NCBI RefSeq assembly: GCF_019393635.1
Contig: NC_057866.1
Location: forward strand, 12,286,223 to 12,350,222
DNA length: 64,000 nt
Source: Dromiciops gliroides
Taxonomy: Eukaryota > Chordata > Mammalia > Microbiotheria > Microbiotheriidae
Direction: 5' to 3'
Shown one piece after another: positions 1-10,474 of this stretch (position 1 is the stretch's first letter; each line of letters opens with the position of its first letter). The notes beneath the pieces were generated by a model. It was not told the DNA's origin and made no database searches. It saw only the letters and a list, made by a program, of their open reading frames with translations. The position numbers and the translations under genes are program-made.

Positions 1-998
1 CCCCAGGACAGGAGCCAGGGGTGGAAGCTATGGGGGCACAGGCCACTGAGGAGATGACCCCCCATGGGGGCGCAGACCCTCCCTTACTCGCACACGTCCC
101 ACCACCTTGCTCGGCCCCAGGAAGATGGCTGGTTAGCCAGAGACGGGTAAGATTCCTCAAGGGAGGAACAACCTAAGACAGGCACAGTCGCACAGGGGCC
201 AGCAGGAGAGAACTCGGGGGCCAACAGAGGTGGGGCACAGACCCTCACCCCCCCAGCCTTGCAGGGCCTGACTTTGGAGCCCTCCTGCCAAAGGGCGTCT
301 CCTGCCCCCGTGGCTGCTTCACTCCATGTGCCCAGCTCAGACTTGGATCCAGGCAGAGGGCAGAGACTCAGGCCACGAGAAGCGTTGAGGTGCCGTGGAA
401 GCATTTGTCTTCCTTTCCCCTGGACCGTAGGGTAGAGGGCAGCTCCAGGAAAGGCCTGTGTTAGGCAGCCAGTCCTCCTTTCTCTCTCCCCGCTTCCTGT
501 TCCTCCTCTTCTTTCCTGGCCCTCCATCCTCCTCTCCGACCCCAGCTCTGCCTCTCTCCCTCCCCCAACCCTGGCTTCTCGCTGTGTTCCTCCAACATCC
601 TGTCCCACCCCCTGGTCTATCTTGGCCCAGGCTGGGCCTGACAGCAGTGATGGACATCATCTGAGGCAGCTGGGTCCCTGGGCTCCCACCCCCTTTCCCC
701 CTCCCCCGGGCTGCACAGGTGAGTATGAGGAAGGTAAGATAAGGGAGCCCCGAGACCGGGGGTAGTATCGATCTCTTCCCATGCATTTGAGGAAGGGGGA
801 CAAGGCAGGAAGGAGGCTGGGCTTCAGGGGTAGCTAGTTGAGGTCTACGTTAGGGACATAAGCAGAGGGATCCCATCGCCCGGAAGGGCCCAGGACCGGG
901 GCGGGCCGTGCCTGGGGTCTTGGTGTCTTTGCTCCTAGAGCGGCCCTGGCAACACGGCGGCTCTGAGGTGTCGCTCACTCCTGTCCCGTTCTTGACAG
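1..998 (+). other. NXF1: NXF1 intron corresponding to human intron 10 (partial)
   Basis: No coding exon is recognisable before the acceptor at 991-998. The exon that follows starts with the codon for Ser-Ala at human residue 339/340. This is exactly where the human retained-intron 'small TAP' protein (356 aa) leaves the normal reading frame. The stretch therefore corresponds to human intron 10, which carries a CTE; a CTE-like element is found at 127-204. Confidence 0.8.
127..204 (+). promoter_or_regulatory. NXF1: Constitutive transport element (CTE) in NXF1 intron
   Basis: Positions 141-152 (AGACGGGTAAGA) and 169-183 (CAACCTAAGACAGGC) match the two sides of the TAP-binding internal loop of the Mason-Pfizer monkey virus CTE as I remember it (GACGGGUAAG ... 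CUAAGACAGG). They are joined by a 6-bp stem, 153-158 TTCCTC with 163-168 GAGGAA, and a 4-nt loop. An outer pairing GCTGG (128-132) with CCAGC (199-203) closes the element. In human and mouse the NXF1 transcript retains this intron, and NXF1 protein binding lets the retained-intron mRNA leave the nucleus. The marsupial copy keeps the key loop bases, so the same autoregulation is likely. Only one internal-loop unit is seen, against two in the viral CTE. Confidence 0.85.
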
Positions 999-2906
999 CG
1001 CCATCCGGGAACGCTTCCCCAAGCTGCTTCGTCTGGTGAGTTTAGCTGGCTCTGCTCTCTTGGGACCCTGTCCTTGGTTGGTTGATGGGTCTGGGGCCTC
1101 TTGTGCCCTGTTAATCCCCTAAGGGGCATTTGAAGCTTTGTCCTCATCCTTTCCTTCCGTCTTCCCCGTCTATTACTCAGCCCCTGTGTCCTCTCTATTC
1201 TCCACTCACAGAATCTAGAGTCCAGACCCTTTGTCACTCACTCTCTGTTGCTTTTTTCTTTGTCTTCTCTAGGACGGCCATGAGTTGCCCCCCCCAATTG
1301 CCTTTGATGTGGAACCTCCTACTACGCTCCCAGCCTGCAAGGTATGGGGACCAGGGGAGGGCCCCAGGTAAGGGAGGAGACTAGGGATCAGTTCCCATGT
1401 TCCTGACGCCTGCCTGCTCTCTCTGGCTTCAATGCAGGGCAGCTACTTTGGGTCAGAAAGCCTGAAGGCCATAGTCTTGTACTTCCTGCAGCAGTAAGTG
1501 CGGGGGACAAGAAGGGGGTGACTGGGAATGGGTGTTATGGTGGCCCCATCACCCTGAGCTTAGGGTGAGGTCTGATTGGCTTCCTGCCTCTGCAGGTATT
1601 ATTCTGTGTATGACTCTGGAGACAGGCAAGGGCTGCTGGACGCTTACCATGACCAGGCCTGCTGCTCCCTCAGCATCCCCTTTTCCTTCCATAACCCAGC
1701 TCGGTGAGTGCCCCATCGGGGTGAGGTGGGATGTGTTGTGCCCGGCCCTGCCGAGGGTACCAGCTCTCTCCCCCTTGACTGTCCTAGGAGCAACCTGAGT
1801 GAATACTTCAAAGACAGCAGGAACGTGAAGAAGCTCAAGGACCCCAGTGAGTGGGTGACGAGGGCCCAGGGGACACGGGAGGGGGGCCTCAGCCTGCACG
1901 CTGGCCCTGGGACCCCCTAACAGCTCTCACCCACCCTCTCAGACCTTCGCTTCCGACTGTTAAAACATACCCGCCTCAATGTCGTGGCCTTCCTCAACGA
2001 GCTCCCCAAGACCCAGCATGACGTGAACGCCTTTGTGGTGGACATCTGCGCCTTGACGGTGAGCCCCTGTGCCCACCCCCCCCCCCAGAGGGCACTCCAG
2101 GCACTGGCCCAGGAGATGGGGGCTGCCTGGGCTGTGCAGCCCCATGGGCAGGGCGGGACTTGTGCCCAGGGCCTGCTTTCTTCACATCCGTCCTGCCTCT
2201 GTCTTCTAGGAAACACTGCTGTGCTTTGCTGTGCACGGGTTCTTTAAGGAAGGTGAGCAGGATGCACATCGTGCCTCCCCCCTCCCCCCTCTGAGTTGCC
2301 TTGGGTCCCAGAGAGTTTGGCGTTGACCCTCCTTTTCCCCTGGCTTTCCCCTACAGTGGATGGAAAATCTCGAGACTCCGTCCGAGCTTTCTCCCGAGTG
2401 TTCATCGCTGTCCCCTCCAACAATGCTGTCAGGTAAAGATTGGGGTCCCGACGCTCACCCTTGAGTGGAGTGGGGGCCGCCAGTGTTGGGGGATGCTTGG
2501 GTGTCTGATGGCCTTTGTCTTTCAGGCTCTGTATCGTGAATGACGAGCTCTTCATCAGAAACGCCACCACCGATGAAATCCGCGGGGCCTTCGCCATGCC
2601 AGCTCCCACCCCCTCCTCCAGCCCTGTGCCCACTCTCTCCTCAGAGCAGCAAGAGATGTTACAGAACTTTTCAACTCAGTCTGGCATGAACCTGGAATGG
2701 TCGCAAAAGTGAGCATGTAGGGGGCAGCTAGGTGGCACAGTGGATAGAGCACTGGCCCTGGAGTCAGGAGGACCTGAGTTCAAATGTGACCTCAGACACT
2801 TAACACTTACTAGCTGTGTGACCCTGGGCAAGTCACTTAACCCCAATTGCCTCACCAAAAAAAAAAAAAAGTGAGCATGTGGAATTGGATGAGATGACTA
2901 TAGGCG

Positions 2907-2965
<59 letters not shown>

Positions 2966-3356
2966 ATCGAGCACGCACACATGTTCAGGTCAGGGGTGGG
3001 AATGTCGGTGTCAGTGTCCAGAGCTCACTGGGTTGTTCATCCCTGTGCCAGGTGCCTTCAGGACAACGACTGGGACTTCGCTAGAGCAGCACAGGTCTTT
3101 ACCCAGTTCAAGGTGAGGCCCAGGGAAGTTGTTTAAAAGCAGCAATTGCTTATTTTTATACAGTGCTGGCCTCAGGACGACGCCTTGGGGCTTATATTAT
3201 GTCCATATTACAGGCCAGGCGACTGAGACCCTTGCTGGGGGCAGATTCAGGGCTGGGGGTCGGGAGGGGGGGGCTGCCTTTGTGCTAAGGTCTCTGTGCT
3301 CCCTCCTGTCTCTGCAGGCTGGCGGCAAGATCCCCGAGGTGGCGTTTCTCAAGTGA
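999..3356 (+). CDS. NXF1: NXF1 (TAP), nuclear RNA export factor 1, C-terminal part
   Basis: NXF1 with NXT1 is the general mRNA export receptor; it binds cargo RNA and FG nucleoporins at the nuclear pore. Eleven coding exons are visible: 999-1035, 1273-1341, 1438-1493, 1596-1703, 1788-1846, 1943-2058, 2210-2252, 2357-2432, 2526-2708, 3052-3112 and 3318-3356. All have GT/AG borders and consistent phase. They encode the end of the LRR domain ([20 protein letters not shown]), the whole NTF2-like domain ([20 protein letters not shown] onward), the linker with [14 protein letters not shown], and the UBA-like TAP-C domain ending KIPEVAFLK. By comparison with remembered human NXF1 (619 aa), residues from about 340 on are present; earlier exons lie before the window. 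No frame breaks are seen. A (GT)n run and a SINE sit in the intron 2709-3051. Confidence 0.97.
2719..2866 (+). mobile_element. tRNA-derived SINE in NXF1 intron
   Basis: Full-length marsupial SINE of SINE1_MD/WSINE1 type, starting GGGGCAGCTAGGTGGCACAG and ending in an A-run. Target-site duplications are AAAAGTGAGCATGT at 2705-2718 and 2867-2880. The duplicated bases include the last exon bases and the splice donor of the preceding NXF1 exon. Confidence 0.95.
2909..2962. repeat. (GT)n microsatellite
   Basis: About 26 uninterrupted GT units in the NXF1 intron just downstream of the SINE. It is likely polymorphic and can form Z-DNA. Confidence 0.97.
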
Positions 3357-3916
3357 CTCCTGAAGCAGCTCTCCCTGTCCCTGTCCCTTGCTTCCACCTC
3401 CTCTGGCCTGGGGCCAACATTATGACTGTGAACAAGGGCTGCAAAAGCCCTGGTCTCCCTTATTGGGGAAGTGTTGAGGAAGTCTCTGCCTGGGCTGCCA
3501 CCAGCGCCCGCCAGCGCCCGCGTCCTAGTCCTCCTGGAAGCCAAAGCTTTGTCTTAGGACTGACACTAAAACCATCACGGGCCTCAGGTGGCCTTGGAAT
3601 ACTCCGCCACCTGGGGGCCTTGTTCTTTGTTCTCCTTTTTATGATAAAGAGTGAAATTTTATTTGGTGTTGTCTGTAGCCAGAAGTGTTACTTATCCCTG
3701 TTACTGGAACCCCCGTGGATGCCTGCTGCTGTGGGGGAGCCAGCTCACTTGTCTGTCTCCCAGTCAAAGCCGGGCCATCCCAGCCCCAAGAGTGTTCCTG
3801 TGGTCTAGCTGTTCTGCTCTCAACACTGTTCTTTTCATTCCCACATTTTGCTTGCCCTCCATTCCCTGATGTCAGCTCCTGGATCCTCCCTTTTGAATTC
3901 TCAAGGTTTGTTTGTC

Positions 3917-3922
3917 AATAAA
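3917..3922 (+). terminator. NXF1: NXF1 polyadenylation signal
   Basis: AATAAA lies about 560 bp after the NXF1 stop codon, at the end of an open 3' UTR stretch without repeats. No better signal is seen between the stop and the next gene. Confidence 0.75.
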
Positions 3923-3939
3923 TATTGATAAGAGCTAGA

Positions 3940-6170
3940 AATTGAGACTCCTCCTAAGAAGGGGGGACCAGCTGGGAGGTGGGGTAGGCTCCAGAGCCAG
4001 TGCTGGTCTCCTGAGGAAAGCAGGCCTGGGGAGGGTTGGGGGGGGGGGGTCAAGACTCCAGCTTGGGGAGATGGAAGAGAGGCTGAGGGGAAAAGACAGA
4101 CTCTCTCTCTCTACCCTTGAGGATGAGAACAAATTTGCTTTCAGGATTGATGGGGTCATCAATTCAGGGCTGGAAAAGACCTGTTTATGGTCACACTATA
4201 ATCAAGTCTGCAGCCACTTGGACCTTTTTCCTCAGTTCAGGGAGGGAGCAGTGGGGGTGTTTTTAGGCGATTTTATTTTCAGTTCTGAATTCTCTCCCTC
4301 TCTTCCTTCCCCCTCAATCCATTGAGAAAGTAACAAAAAATCAGTTACATGTATGTAGTGATCAAAACATCCCCTTATTAGCCATGTCCATAAAAGAAGT
4401 CCATGGTTCTCTTCACAATATAAGTTTCAATTGTAGAGATTTTTTCTGCTTCTGTTCACACAAGTCATTATTTCTGAACCCATCTCACGTCATGTCTTAG
4501 GTGTTCCATCACTTCCTCATACCATAGCTTGCTCAGCTGTGCTCCACTGGATGGGCACCCCTCAGTTTCCAATTTCTTGCCACCACAAAAAGCTGGTATA
4601 GAATTTTGTACATATTCCCCTTTTCTGTGATCTCAGTGGGGTGGGGAACCTAATGGGATCTCAGTTCCAAACGGCTTTCTAGAATGCTAAGCCACATGCC
4701 ACCAACAGAGCATGAAAGTAAGGGAAACCATGCTGAAGGGTCTGGGAGAGGGCTGGCTTAGTGCTGTGGCAGGGGGCCCCAGAAGGGTGGCCCCATTTGT
4801 GTAGCCTGTTTGCTTCCCCTCCCCAGAGGGAGCCCCAAGGTAACCAAGCCATCCAAACAATAGGAACCTGGGAAGGATCAGGAGAGGCTTGATGGGTGGG
4901 GAATTCGCTTTATCTTGGGAATGCCGGAGGGGAAGCAGCAATTCCCAACCACTCTGGAGGGCTGCAAACACTTTCTAACCAGCACCTTGTAACTGCTGCG
5001 TTTGGGTTCCACGCCCTGCTTCCCCCGCTTTGCTTTCATGTGCTTGGGATCGGCTGCCTGAGTTTCCCAGGGATGGGAACTGCCAATGGCTGCACTTCCT
5101 CCCTTGGTTTCTGAGTGACAGGTGTGTGTTCGGTGGGGGATGCTCGACAAAGCAGAAGATGGAGATGGACGGGGCTCATCCGGGGTGAAGGGTCGCAGGG
5201 CCACCAAAAAGACCCTTTATCCTTAAACTGTGATGCCTGCATTCCCGAAAGTGTTTGGCTACTGAGCAAAGAAAAGGCTCTTCCAAACCTGGTCCCCGTC
5301 TCCCGGCCGAGCATCTGTACTCATTTTTCAGAAAAGATGGGGGGCCACTGGCCGTTAGCTCCCGCTCCTCCCCTCCTCGCGTGCCACGGTGACTCGGCCC
5401 TCGCCGATGCCTTCCTGGCACCTCCAACAGGTTGTTCCTTGTCCCCCCGCCCTGCCCCCTAGAACTTCATTCCCCCGCTGCCTACAAAGAGGCCCCGGAT
5501 TCCCGGGGCCTGAAAACCCCTTCACTGGTCCTCCTGCCGCACCTTCTAGGCGTCTACACGGGGGGCCCCCACTGCCCTCTGGTTCTCTCCCACCAAAGCT
5601 GCTCTTCCCAAAGTGACCCCTCAGCTCTTCACGGCCCTCACTCTCTTTGACCCCCGCAGCCTCTAGCACTGTTGGGCACCCCTTCCTCCTCGAGCCTCTC
5701 TTCTGACCGTAGGGGTCCCTCGGGACTCCCAGGTCCCCTTCTCTTCTCCCTCTCTGCTGCCTCCCTCGGGGATCTCACTGGACCCCATGGATTTCATGGT
5801 CATCTCTATGCTGACCAGTCTAATCTACCTCTCCCGCCGCGGCCTCTGCTGACCTCCGGCCACATCTCTAACTGGCCTTTCCGGAGACCTCTGAGCCTCG
5901 TTAGGTCCCACTGCCCTCCCCTACTCCCTCCAACTGCCGACCTGCCTTGAAGTCCCAGCAGCCACTCCCCCCGCCCCCCATGAGTGGCCACCTATTTACT
6001 CCCAATTTAAGCTCTGCCCAAAGGGGCCACCTTCGGCCTCTGGACATAGGAGGCACTTGGTGTTCATTGATGGACTCCTACTGTGTGCCCGGCACTGTGC
6101 AATATGATCTCATCTGATTATCATCGCCCGCATCTTACAGATGGAGAAACTGAGGCAGGCGGCGGATCCG
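3940..6170. other. NXF1-TMEM223 spacer with old LINE and MIR debris
   Basis: No gene recognised. 4310-4640 resembles the 3' part of an old L1 on the minus strand (phrases such as 'GGATGGGCACCCCTCAGTTTCC'). 4040-4050 is a G run. 5740-5960 resembles the L2-clade LINE piece also present at 62800 ('GGGGATCTCACTGGACCCCA'). 6000-6160 is MIR-like ('CTACTGTGTGCCCGGCACTGTGC', 'ATGGAGAAACTGAGGC'). 4640-5740 is GC-rich single-copy-looking DNA in which I see no conserved coding exon. Confidence 0.6.
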
Positions 6171-6229
6171 GAGGCTCGCACAACAGAGTCCTGCGAGGCC
6201 TCGCTCCCGCCTCCCTGCGGGCGGGGACG

Positions 6230-6409
6230 CCCCGTTCAGAGCCGAGCACGGCGCCGGCGCAGGAACCGGCTCGATGCGGCCCCCGGATCCGGGGCGAGGG
6301 GCGGGGACTACGCCGCCGAAGGACCGGCCCGGACGCTGGCCGGAAGTCCCGCCCCAGCTTTCCCCGCCCCCTCCGGCCCGGAAGTCCCGCCCCGAAGGCG
6401 GTGCGGGCC
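6230..6409 (+). promoter_or_regulatory. TMEM223: TMEM223 CpG-rich promoter with two ETS motifs
   Basis: The CpG-dense block has two copies of CCGGAAGTCCCGCC, at 6340 and 6378, just before the start codon at 6410. CCGGAAGT is the GABP/ELK-type ETS motif, common in TATA-less housekeeping promoters and often placed near the start site. No TATA box is seen. Confidence 0.65.
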
Positions 6410-7477
6410 ATGGCGGGGGTGGCGGGGCGCGTGCGGCGCCTGGGGCCGCCCGGGGCCGCCTGGGCCCGAGCCGCGCTGCACGAGGCGGCCCCGGCGCGGG
6501 ATGTGCTGCTCTTCGAGCACGAGCGCGGCCGCTTCTTCGCCTTCCTGGGCCTCTTCTGCGCCGGCCAGGGCGTCTTCTGGACGTCGCTGGCCGCGGCCGC
6601 CTTAGCAGGGCCCGGGGGCGGGGTTCAGGGACCCGAGGCCGAGGGCGGCGTTCAAGGCCCTGGGCGCCGCCCCAGCCCCGGCTCGGCGCTCTGGCGCTAC
6701 GGACTGGCGGCTGGCTGCGCCTCTGTGGGTGAGCCGGGACTTGGGGCGGGGGGCCCCGCCTGAGGGTGGGGGAGCTGGCGATGGGCGAGGGTGGCCTGAC
6801 TGGCCGGAGGCATTTCCCGTTCGCCCCCCCCCCCCGCCCAGCGGCGGGTCTGCCCCAGGGGGCAGGGGCTTGGGCTTAAACGAGAACTTTCCTTAAAGAG
6901 TCCTCCAGAGCCATCTCCCCCCCTTCCCCAACAAACTCCGGGGGGCTCCGTGGACCTCGCGTCCCGGCTGCAGACTGGGCGCCCCCTCCCAGTGCTGCCC
7001 ACTTGCAGCACCTGCGTTTTCTTGGGGTCTCTCGAGGTGGTTTAGCCTGGAGCGCGGCACACAGCAGGCGCTTAATAGGTGCTCCCGGGCCGATGGTCTG
7101 CGGGGCACAAGAAGCCCGGCAGTCGCCGGGTGCGTGTCCTCCGGGGGCCCTCCCTCACGGGGTCCCCGCTCTATCCTCCCCCAGGCTTGCTAGTGCTCTC
7201 GGCCGGGCTGCTCTTCTCCCGGCGCTCCGTGCGCTCCGTGCTGCTCCGGAAAGGGGGGCAGCAGGTGACGCTGACCACTCACGCCCCCTTTGGCCTGGGC
7301 GCCCAGCTCACCGTGCCCCTGCGCCAGGTGTCCTGCCTGGCCCACCGAGGGGAGGTGCCCGCTGTGCTGCCTCTCAAAGTCAAAGGCCACCGCTTCTATT
7401 TCCTCTTGGATAAAGCAGGAAACTTCCCCAACCTGAGGCTGTTCGACATGACGGTGGGAGCCTACAGGAGCCTGTGA
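6410..7477 (+). CDS. TMEM223: TMEM223, mitochondrial transmembrane protein 223
   Basis: Two exons, 6410-6728 and 7185-7477, give 203 aa (human is about 202). The start MAGVAGRVRR lies in the CpG island and is followed by an Ala/Arg-rich N-terminus that suits a mitochondrial presequence. The segment DVLLFEHERGRFFAFLGLFC leads into the first membrane helix; a second lies around GLLVLSAGLLF at the start of exon 2. The C-terminal domain ends FDMTVGAYRSL. In the literature TMEM223 acts in cytochrome c oxidase assembly/translation at the inner membrane; this role is family knowledge and is not visible in the sequence. Splice phase is G|GC. The gene is intact and converges on TMEM179B. Confidence 0.95.
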
Positions 7478-7533
7478 GCCCCGGGGAGCCTGCGAACCCC
7501 GGCCCCCTTTTCCCCTCTGGAGACCTCGTAACA

Positions 7534-7539
7534 AATAAA
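7534..7539 (+). terminator. TMEM223: TMEM223 polyadenylation signal
   Basis: AATAAA lies 57 bp after the TMEM223 stop codon, giving a very short 3' UTR. The TMEM179B stop on the other strand is only about 200 bp further on. Confidence 0.85.
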
Positions 7540-7745
7540 GAGACGGGAAAGCCCACAGGAGATCCCTTTGTTTTCATTCAACAGAGAAAGTCACTTGGAA
7601 GGCGAAAGGCTGCAATGTTCCGGCAGGAAGGGATGGGCTGGTGGAGGTGGCACCAGGGGAATCCCCGAAACTGCAGGGTTGGGGCTTCCAGTCACAGGCG
7701 CTTGGGCATCCAGTCTTTGGCTAGGAGGCTTCAAACCCCAGTTCT

Positions 7746-10350
7746 TCAGGGGCGGGATGGGCGGGCCCCAAAGAGGGCATCTGTTTCTGAGCTCCACTCT
7801 GGGTCCCCTCGCTCCAGGGGCCGGTATGGGGGGGCTTCCCGTTTCCACTGCAGCAGCTGCAAGGCCAGAAGCAGGCACCAGAACACCAGGCTCACCCAGG
7901 AGGAAGCCTGTAGGAGAGGGCAGAAGAGGATGGGCCACCTGCGGCCTGCCATCCTCCCTCCAGCTCTCCCCAAATCCCCTGGGGGTCCTTACTTCTGCAG
8001 TGTACAGGGTGGAGTAGAAGTGCAGGCCCGGTCTGGGAGGCTCCCAGCGAAGTTTCTGGGCATCGGAGCAGCTGCACGGCCAAGGGAGAGAGGCTGAATG
8101 AGCAAAGCTGGGGGTTCCCCAGGCCTGGGATTTCACTGGGGTGAAGAAGGGCCACCCCCGCCCCCCACTCATGTGGATGTGCCCTCGGATTGCCTGGGGC
8201 CAGATCAGAACTGGTGGGCTGCATTTTACAGGGGAGGGTCCCCACCCAGGTCTTCTCCCAGGGCGGTGCTGTTTCCATCCTCCCTCCCTCCTTCCCTTCC
8301 TACCCAATGCCCATTACCAGTCCACAATTTTTAAGTGCATTATGGAGGCACACAGAGACTTGGTGCCAAATCGAAGGATGCAGGACGACACAAGCACTAG
8401 GAAGGCAGCTGCAGCTGACAAGCCCAGAGAGACTCGGAGGCCCAGGGGACTTCTGCAGGGGAAGGGGCGGCAAGAAGGAATTCAGCACTCCCGCTCTCCC
8501 TCCCCCAGGCGGGAGATGCCCCCAGCCCCAAACACATCTCGGCAGGCACCTGTGGGAGTCTTCAAGGCAGCTGCTGTAGGTCCAGTAGAACACCACCAGG
8601 AGGCCGTAGAGGGCCAGGAGGCCCGAGACCCCCGCCACGAAGTAGCAGAGGGAGGGGGCCGAGGAGCTGGACAAGGAGAGTGCCGAGTGGTTCCAGCTGG
8701 TGGTGCCGTAGACGGGGCACTGGCCGTTGAAAGTGCCCTGCGGGGAGAGGCAGGTTCGCAGGGCTGGCCGAGGGCTCGGAAATGAGCTGAGGAACGAGGT
8801 TATCAGGAGGGAAAAGGGCAGAGCCGGCCAAGACCCAGCCTCAGATCCCACTTGTGCCCCCTCCCGAGGAGGGGCCCTGCACAACGCTCTAACCTGGTCC
8901 CAGCTGCCGGGACTCCAAGACCTGGAAGGGGCCGGCTGCGGAAATGTTCTCACTGGGCAGTGCCTAGGTCAGGGACATTCCAGGAAGGAAGGGCTTCCGC
9001 GCCCATCTTTCTAAATGAGGCCTGGGGGTGCCCGTCTCCCAGCTCTCCAAACTGGACACACCCCCAACACTGCTGAGACTAAGCCCCCGGGGAGATTCCT
9101 GGCAGTGTGGCCCCGGCGCCGGTAACCGAGGTGGAAGCCACATGGGTCCCGGGACTACCGGCGGGAGAATGACGGCACCCCGGCCCCGGCCTGGAGCGGG
9201 ACCTCGCAAGCGGGAGGAGGATGGGGGGCGGGCACAGTCACAGGTTCGGAGCGACAGGTGACAGGTGCAGACTCCAGCCGGGGTGACATCTGCCCCACTC
9301 CCCCTGCTTTTTCTTTGTTAAAGGGGACGGGGGATGGTTCTGCGGGAGTGGGGGTGATGCGCTGGCGTTCCCCCCAAACAGCTCCCGCCTCCAATCCGGT
9401 GGGAAAGCAGCAAGGACCACACGGGGTATGGGTCCCAGTGTCTTCCTGTGATCCGTGACTCGGGTGGGAAGAGCAATAGGCTAAGGACTTCCTTAGGACC
9501 CCGCCGCTTAAACAGAGTCCCGTGGGTGGGTCGTGAAAAACTCGGCCACAAGTAAAACTTTCTGCATATCTACTGTATATACCGGAGCTCAGGGTCTTGG
9601 CCAAAAAGGAGTCTCGGGTGTTAGAAGTTTAAGAAGCGGGGGCAGTGAGGTGGCGCAGTGGATAAAGCACCGGCCCCGGATTCAGGAGGAACTGAATTCA
9701 AATCCGGACTCAGACACTTGACACTTACTAGCTGTGTAACCCTGGCAAGTCACTTAATCTCATTGCCCCGCCAAAAGAAAAGAAGTTTAAGAAGCCCCGA
9801 CGGGCTCAGGAGGAGAAGCAGGAAACGAAGCAGGTGCTGCTTCCCGGGGCCCGAGCCTGAGAACCGAGGGGAAAGAAGGGAGGGAAGGGGGAGGCAGCTC
9901 CCCGAGTGGGGGAAAAGGCGAGCCAAGATCGCTCCCAAGCCAGCCCTTCACAGCACGTGGCCCCAACAACCCCGGCCCCCACAGGGGTCACCTAGTTCAG
10001 ACCCGACAAGCCCCCTGGACCAGAACCGATGACCGTATTTACTTATAGAAGCACAACCGAGACTTTGAATACATGTGACTACTTCAAGGGGCTCAGTATT
10101 CGCACGGCTGGGGACCCAGTCGTGGTCCAAGCTTCCCACGGTCCAGAGGGGGAAACTGAGGCCCAGGGGAGGGAAGTGACTTGAGTCCAGGGAGTCCACC
10201 CACCCCTTCACTGTCCAGTGGGGAAACTGAGGGCCCCACCCCCACAGCCCCCACCTGCGTCCGGAAGACTGCAGCGGCCACCACGGCCCCGGCCAGGAAG
10301 GCGGCGGCGAAGAGCACGAGCTCGGCGCTGTGCAGCCTGGGGAGCGCCAT
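7746..10350 (-). CDS. TMEM179B: TMEM179B, transmembrane protein 179B
   Basis: Five exons on the minus strand: 10255-10350, 8550-8737, 8318-8452, 7993-8071 and 7746-7907. All phases join and encode 219 aa, the same length as human. Exon 1 gives MALPRLHSAELVLFAAAFLA with the first membrane helix. Exon 2 ends LLALYGLLVVFYWTYSSCLE (second helix). Exon 3 carries AAAAFLVLVSSCILRFGT (third helix). Exon 5 has ASSWVSLVFWCLLLALQLLQ (fourth helix) and the conserved tail YRPLERGDPEWSSETDALFG. It is a four-pass membrane protein of unknown biochemical role, found in secretory granule/plasma membrane proteomes. A SINE sits in intron 1. No AATAAA was found on this strand after the stop. Confidence 0.96.
9640..9780 (+). 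mobile_element. tRNA-derived SINE in TMEM179B intron 1
   Basis: SINE1_MD/WSINE1-type copy (GGGGCAGTGAGGTGGCGCAG) flanked by AGAAGTTTAAGAAGC duplications at about 9626 and 9781. The short A/G tail and base changes suggest moderate age. Confidence 0.92.
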
Positions 10351-10468
10351 GGCCGCCCCACCCGGCCCAGCCCACGCCCACCCCGCGCTTTCACAAGTCC
10401 AACCGCCCGCCCCCTAGCACGCACCTCTACGTCATCGCGCCATCCGCCGCATTGGCTTCCGGTAAACA
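10351..10468 (-). promoter_or_regulatory. TMEM179B: TMEM179B promoter
   Basis: Only about 118 bp separate the TMEM179B start codon from the TAF6L poly(A) signal. In the minus-strand direction this holds an ETS-like CCGGAAG (10456-10462), a CCAAT box (10451-10455 reversed) and a CRE-like ATGACGTA (10428-10435), all in CpG-rich DNA. TATA is absent. Confidence 0.6.
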
Positions 10469-10474
10469 TTTATT
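10469..10474 (-). terminator. TAF6L: TAF6L polyadenylation signal
   Basis: TTTATT on the plus strand reads AATAAA on the minus strand, about 630 bp after the TAF6L stop at 11102. It lies directly against the TMEM179B promoter. Confidence 0.7.

Noticed and set aside
2871-2876. Second GTGAGC as the normal NXF1 donor
   Set aside because: It follows the SINE A-run and would put an immediate TGA in frame; the donor at 2709 gives the conserved protein.
6083-6409. In-frame extension upstream of TMEM223
   Set aside because: It runs through MIR sequence and the promoter; MAGVAGRV at 6410 matches the family start.
9636-9780. tRNA gene-like sequence in the SINEs
   Set aside because: The heads derive from a tRNA but are embedded in SINEs with tails and target duplications; no intact cloverleaf is expected.
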